Positions 8,338-11,233 of a stretch of DNA of 11,233 nt are shown here, one piece after another. Under the pieces are notes generated by a model, which made no database searches, had not been told where the DNA came from, and was given only the letters and a program-made list of their open reading frames with translations. A program made the position numbers and the translations under genes. Origin of the DNA: Isotricha intestinalis (lineage: Eukaryota > Ciliophora > Litostomatea > Vestibuliferida > Isotrichidae); assembly GCA_023807065.1 (NCBI GenBank), contig JAJJLU010004607.1, positions 1 through 11,233 on the forward strand, read 5' to 3'. The first letter of the stretch is position 1, and the number at the start of each line of letters is the position of its first letter.

Positions 8338-10329
8338 ATGGAAACTGAAATTGAAGAAGAAAAGAATGTATCGACTTATGATGAAGAGAATAAAGGAGGA
8401 AGTCGTTATTTAACATCTAAAAAGAAGCAATATTTACTAGCATCAAATCAAGAAAGTATTCAACAATTAATAGAAAATCAAACAGAGCAATTAACAAACA
8501 TTTTAATTCAGCAAAAATCAGAATATGATAAATTAACAAGAGAATCAAATCAAAAAAAAGAAGCATCAGAACTTTTAGATAAAAAAATAAAAGCTTTACA
8601 AGGAATGGATGAAAAAACAAAAAAAAAAGCAAAAGAAAATAAAGAATCAATTGATACAATGAAATCAGTTATAAAAATAAAAAATGGAAGAAAAAATGAG
8701 GAAAATTATAATAAAAAAACCCTTCAAAAAGAAGTAGATAAATTAAATCAAGATATATTATTAATTCAGAAGGAAATATTATCAGTAGAAAATAAGGGTA
8801 AAATATTAGATCGAAAACTTCAAAAAGCAAAATTGAATGAAAATACAATAAGACAAAAAAGAAATGATGTTCATTCTCAAATAGAAAATCAAGATTTAAA
8901 GAATAAATATTCTAAAAGTGAACAAGATTTACAAATTCAATATTATGAAACCGTAATAAAACAAAAATATATGTTTATTCAATCTGCTGATGAAAGAAAA
9001 GAAAGACAAAAAAAAATTGCACAAGATGCAAAAAATGATTCTCAAGATAAACAAGAAGTAGAAAAAAGACATGAATTACATTTGTTAATATTATATAATC
9101 AATATTTAAGAGAAAAAATGTCAGAATTAATTCAAAATAATGAAAAAATGGAATCTACTTTAGAAGAAATAAGAGATATTACTGGAACTGAAAATTTAGA
9201 TTTATTAGTTGAAACTATTTTATTAAGAGATAAAAGATATAATTATTCTTGTAAAAAAGTTGCTGAAATTGAAAAAAAAAAAATTGAATTATCTAAAGAT
9301 TTAATTCTTTTAAACAATGAATTTATTAATTTAAAAAATCAAGTTTTAATTGAAGAAGAATCTAATAATGATTCTAAATCTATTTCTACTATTCCTGTTA
9401 CTCATGTTGAAGATGATGAAAAAGAATTAATAGAAAAAGAAAAACAATTAACTAAAGATTTATATCAAATAGGAGAAAAACATAATTTAGTTAATTTAGC
9501 TTACAATAAAGTGTTAGAAAATATGAAAGCTTTAAAAGAAATTGATGATAATGATCCTAATAATATTAATAATAAAGAAGAATTATTAAATTTAAATGAA
9601 AATGAAAAAGCTGAATTATTAAATTTAAATGAAGATAATGAAAATAATAATAATAATAATCAAACAACAAATATGGAAACTAATATTAAAGAAGGTGAAG
9701 AAGAGAAAAAAGAAGAAGAAGGAGAAAAAAAAGAAGAAAATGATGAAATAGAAAAAGTAGAAGAAGAAAAAAAAGAAGAAAATGAAGAAAAAGAAAAAGA
9801 AGAAGAAGAAAAAAAAGAAGAAAATGAAGAACCAGAAAAAAAAGAAATAATTTTAACTGAAGAAGAAGAAGAAACAATAAAACAATATATGGAATTTTTA
9901 CATCAATCATCAAAAAAATTTGATATATTATTCTTATTACATTCTAAACAAGAATTTCTCAAAATAATGGAAGAAAAAGGAAAAGAAATGGAAAAATTAA
10001 GTTATGATAAGAATCAAAATAGAAAAAATAATAATAAAACAGAAAGAAAAGTAACTAAAAGAATTACAAAAGTAAGAAAAACTAATAGATTACTTACTAG
10101 TTTATCTAGAATTTCTAGACAAAGTAAAAAAGATATTAAAGAGAATAATCCAATTATTACTGAAAATAAAAAAAAGAAAGAAGAAGAAGATGATAAAAGT
10201 AATTTTGATCCTGATAAAGATATTTTAAAAAGATTTATGGATGAACAAAAAAAAGAAAGAGATGAATTTATTAAAGTCATTGATGCTACAAAAGTTAATA
10301 CTAAAAAATCTGTAGTTGGAAAAAAATAA
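8338..10329 (+). CDS. Large acidic coiled-coil protein, possibly flagellar (outer-arm docking-complex-like); intact copy
   Basis: This is a 663-residue protein. Residues about 35-400 are mostly long coiled coil. Within it, about 246-340, is the most conserved-looking block: LILYNQYLREKMSELIQNNE, then IRDITGTENLDLLVETIL. A coiled coil followed by a TG-x-x-(D/N)-x-(D/V)-x-L-V motif recalls the CCDC63/CCDC114/CCDC151 proteins that dock outer dynein arms on axonemes; this is a resemblance from memory, not a test. Residues about 405-447 are Asn-rich and about 450-512 almost pure Glu/Lys. A folded C-terminal part follows (FLHQSSKKFDILFLLHSKQE, 521-540), then a basic Ser/Arg stretch (569-598) and DPDKDILKRFMDEQKKERDE (624-643). 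There is no membrane segment. The start has A-rich context. A truncated inverted copy lies at 6563-8089. Being beside two LC8 genes fits a dynein-related role but does not prove it. Confidence 0.8.
   Translation: METEIEEEKNVSTYDEENKGGSRYLTSKKKQYLLASNQESIQQLIENQTEQLTNILIQQKSEYDKLTRESNQKKEASELLDKKIKALQGMDEKTKKKAKENKESIDTMKSVIKIKNGRKNEENYNKKTLQKEVDKLNQDILLIQKEILSVENKGKILDRKLQKAKLNENTIRQKRNDVHSQIENQDLKNKYSKSEQDLQIQYYETVIKQKYMFIQSADERKERQKKIAQDAKNDSQDKQEVEKRHELHLLILYNQYLREKMSELIQNNEKMESTLEEIRDITGTENLDLLVETILLRDKRYNYSCKKVAEIEKKKIELSKDLILLNNEFINLKNQVLIEEESNNDSKSISTIPVTHVEDDEKELIEKEKQLTKDLYQIGEKHNLVNLAYNKVLENMKALKEIDDNDPNNINNKEELLNLNENEKAELLNLNEDNENNNNNNQTTNMETNIKEGEEEKKEEEGEKKEENDEIEKVEEEKKEENEEKEKEEEEKKEENEEPEKKEIILTEEEEETIKQYMEFLHQSSKKFDILFLLHSKQEFLKIMEEKGKEMEKLSYDKNQNRKNNNKTERKVTKRITKVRKTNRLLTSLSRISRQSKKDIKENNPIITENKKKKEEEDDKSNFDPDKDILKRFMDEQKKERDEFIKVIDATKVNTKKSVVGKK
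9580..9633 (+). repeat. In-frame tandem duplication in the intact coiled-coil gene
   Basis: The 21-base unit starting GAATTATTAAATTTAAATGA occurs at 9580-9600 and again at 9613-9633, an offset of 33 bp (11 codons), giving two copies of ELLNLNE. The paralogue on the left has a single, diverged version (EELKLNDEN). The duplication is therefore likely to have arisen in the right copy after the arms separated. Confidence 0.8.
9643..9660 (+). repeat. AAT trinucleotide run encoding poly-Asn
   Basis: Six AAT triplets encode an Asn run in the linker before the acidic region. The left paralogue has a mixed Asn/Asp/Glu sequence here, so this is a copy-specific microsatellite expansion. Confidence 0.85.
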
Positions 10330-10386
10330 ATATTTATTTTCTTTTTATTTGTTTTATTTTAAGGGAAAAAATCAAAAGATAAATAT

Positions 10387-10844
10387 ATGAAATTTTCTTT
10401 TTTTTTGAAATGTTTTTTTATTTTCTTTTTTTTTGATTGTATGTTTTGATTAAAATATATTTATTTTAAAATTAAATAAAAAAAAAATATATCCGACTGA
10501 GTAAAAATAAATATAATGAAATACCAAAGTATATAAATTAAAGATTAAAAGATTTATCAAAAGATATTAAAAACATATAAAAAATAATATTAATATTATT
10601 AGAAAATAATTCAAACTCAAATAATAAAAAGAAATTAATATTTTTCATAAAAAAAAAGTTTATCACATAGAGTGATCAATGTTAATTAACAAATAGAAAA
10701 TATTAATATAAATTCTTTTGAAACAGAAATTTTAGGTGAAAAAGAATATAATATATAAAATTAAAAACATTAATGAATATTTAATAATAAATCTCAAATT
10801 TAAAAATATTCTTAAATTGTGTTAAAACTTGAGGTTAATTTATA
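10387..10844 (+). pseudogene. Decayed copy of the single-pass membrane protein gene (right arm)
   Basis: This fills the place of the 5758-6507 gene in the right arm. The ATG aligns with the left start, and 20 Phe-rich codons (MKFSFFLKCFFIFFFFDCMF) match the membrane anchor before a TGA. Downstream, fragments match in shifting frames: EIPK (10518), then YIN-stop-RLKDLSKDIKNI, matching YINQRLKDLSKDIKNI of the left copy; N-N-I-N-I-I-R-K and N-I-F-H; and NINI-NSFETEILGEKEYNI, matching NININPFENELYNEKEYNI. A last match is to the terminal KTEGDL region near 10826-10844. There are several stops, frameshifts and deletions; the coding span is about 460 bases against 750 in the left copy, with most of the part for residues 185-243 missing. 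It cannot make the protein. Confidence 0.85.
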
Positions 10845-11068
10845 TAAAACATAATAGATAATTATAATTTTTCCAAGTATTTAAATAATAGTTTTTTATA
10901 TTTAATATTTCAATTTATTTTATTTTAAGTATTTTTATATTTATTTATTTATTTTATAAATAAATAAAATATAATTAAATACAAATAAAAAAATTTGATT
11001 TTAAGAGAAGTTTAAACCAAAAAATTTTTTTAAAAAGAAAATATTATTTAAAAAACAAAAGAAAAAAA
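10845..11068. other. Intergenic region, right arm, with an A/T hairpin
   Basis: This gap lies between the dead membrane gene and the stop codon of the right LC8 gene. It is A/T-rich with no gene. It contains an 11-bp perfect inverted repeat (10941-10951 with 10957-10967, five-base loop) built of TTTA units, placed in the LC8 3' region. In DNA of this composition such a hairpin can arise by chance, so no function is claimed. Confidence 0.5.
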
Positions 11069-11233
11069 TTACCCAGATTTAAACAATAAAACTGCAATTT
11101 GTCCTAGATAAAAATATATAAAATGTTTAGTTTCATGAGTAACATAACTACCAAAGTTTCTTCCAACAACACAATGCCAAGTAGGATTATGTTTCCTATC
11201 AAATTCTTTTTTAATATAACAAGCAATATCTTT
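11069..11233 (-). CDS. DYNLL: Dynein light chain LC8, right-arm copy, cut by the window end
   Basis: Only the last 54 codons and the stop lie inside the window; the 5' part is beyond base 11233. The visible protein begins [11 protein letters not shown] and ends AVLLFKSG, and is identical to residues 37-90 of the copy at 5241-5513. The two DNA sequences differ at nine of 165 positions, by my count, and all nine changes are synonymous (for example GGC/GGA, TTA/CTA, CCA/CCT, and the final Gly GGT/GGG). This means both copies have been kept under strong purifying selection since the duplication rather than being a fresh or gene-converted copy. It points toward the centre of the inverted repeat, mirroring the left copy. 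The role is as for the left copy. Confidence 0.96.
   Translation of the reverse strand, partial: KDIACYIKKEFDRKHNPTWHCVVGRNFGSYVTHETKHFIYFYLGQIAVLLFKSG

Larger units (their letters stand above)
8800..11233 (+). repeat. Right arm of the three-gene inverted duplication
   Basis: This interval mirrors 5349-8089. It begins inside the intact coiled-coil gene at codon 155 and contains the rest of that gene, the decayed membrane gene copy and the second LC8 gene, and continues beyond the window. The spacing is conserved: 55 bp (left) against 57 bp (right) between coiled-coil stop and membrane-gene ATG, and about 245 against 225 bp between membrane gene and LC8. The unique DNA between the arms is about 710 bp, 8090-8799. 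Confidence 0.88.

Noticed and set aside
8192..8659. Minus-strand frames over the promoter and 5' end of the intact coiled-coil gene
   Set aside because: They are Phe/Leu/Ile-rich reversals of A-rich DNA. They also do not join in frame to the truncated paralogue, so they are not its missing 5' part.
9686..10280. Leu/Phe/Ser-rich minus-strand open frames over the intact coiled-coil gene
   Set aside because: They are also antisense shadows of Glu/Lys codons, with no independent support.
10941..10967. 11-bp hairpin as a mobile-element end or regulatory structure
   Set aside because: It is made only of TTTA units in extremely A/T-rich DNA, has no counterpart in the other arm and no target-site duplication; chance is sufficient.
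1..11233. Ciliate-type genetic code with TAA/TAG read as Gln
   Set aside because: Gln is written as CAA throughout the long frames, and LC8 and the SNARE end with TAA at the family-typical C-terminus, so the standard code fits. In-frame stops occur only in the decayed membrane-gene copy.
5349..11233. Transposon or CRISPR explanation for the inverted repeat
   Set aside because: No transposase, terminal inverted repeats of element type or short regularly spaced repeats are seen. The arms consist of ordinary host-like genes, so a segmental inverted duplication is the simpler reading.

Overview
The window looks like nuclear DNA from a very A+T-rich eukaryote. It carries a tRNA-His of eukaryotic type (A73 discriminator, no encoded CCA, oligo-T pol III terminator), a dynein light chain LC8 gene and a Vti1-type SNARE. 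Its proteins are rich in Lys, Asn and Glu and are encoded almost wholly with A/T-ending codons. The standard genetic code fits, because LC8 and the SNARE end at TAA where their families normally end. No introns are evident. An anaerobic chytrid-like fungus (Neocallimastigomycota) is my best guess, but another A+T-rich unicellular eukaryote is possible; the taxonomy is inference.

Layout. Bases 5-76 hold tRNA-His, followed by an A/T-rich gap to 493. Genes at 494-1765 (-) and 1828-2715 (+) diverge from a 62-bp spacer. A tight head-to-tail run of plus-strand genes follows: a coiled-coil protein (1828-2715), an Asn-rich protein (2841-4370), a Vti1-like Qb-SNARE (4468-5112) and LC8 (5241-5513), with spacers of 97-128 bp. 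On the minus strand are then a single-pass membrane coiled-coil protein (5758-6507) and a 5'-truncated copy of a large acidic coiled-coil gene (6563-7918, with homology continuing to about 8089). The intact, 663-residue copy of that large gene lies on the plus strand at 8338-10329. It is followed by a wrecked copy of the membrane gene (about 10387-10844) and by a second LC8 gene on the minus strand, cut by the window end (11069-11233).

The main observation is that 5349-8089 and 8800-11233 are the two arms of one old inverted (head-to-head) duplication carrying three genes: LC8, the membrane protein and the large coiled-coil protein. The arms have decayed in a complementary way. The left arm keeps the membrane gene but has lost the first 154 codons of the coiled-coil gene. 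The right arm keeps the full coiled-coil gene but its membrane gene is a pseudogene. LC8 is intact in the visible part of both: over the 54 shared codons plus stop I count nine base differences, all synonymous. One inner breakpoint lies inside the large coding sequence.

Functionally, LC8 and the Vti1 SNARE are confident calls. The large coiled-coil protein has features that recall outer-dynein-arm docking-complex subunits, which would suit a flagellated organism, but this is tentative. The other genes are unrecognised and are described from what can be seen.
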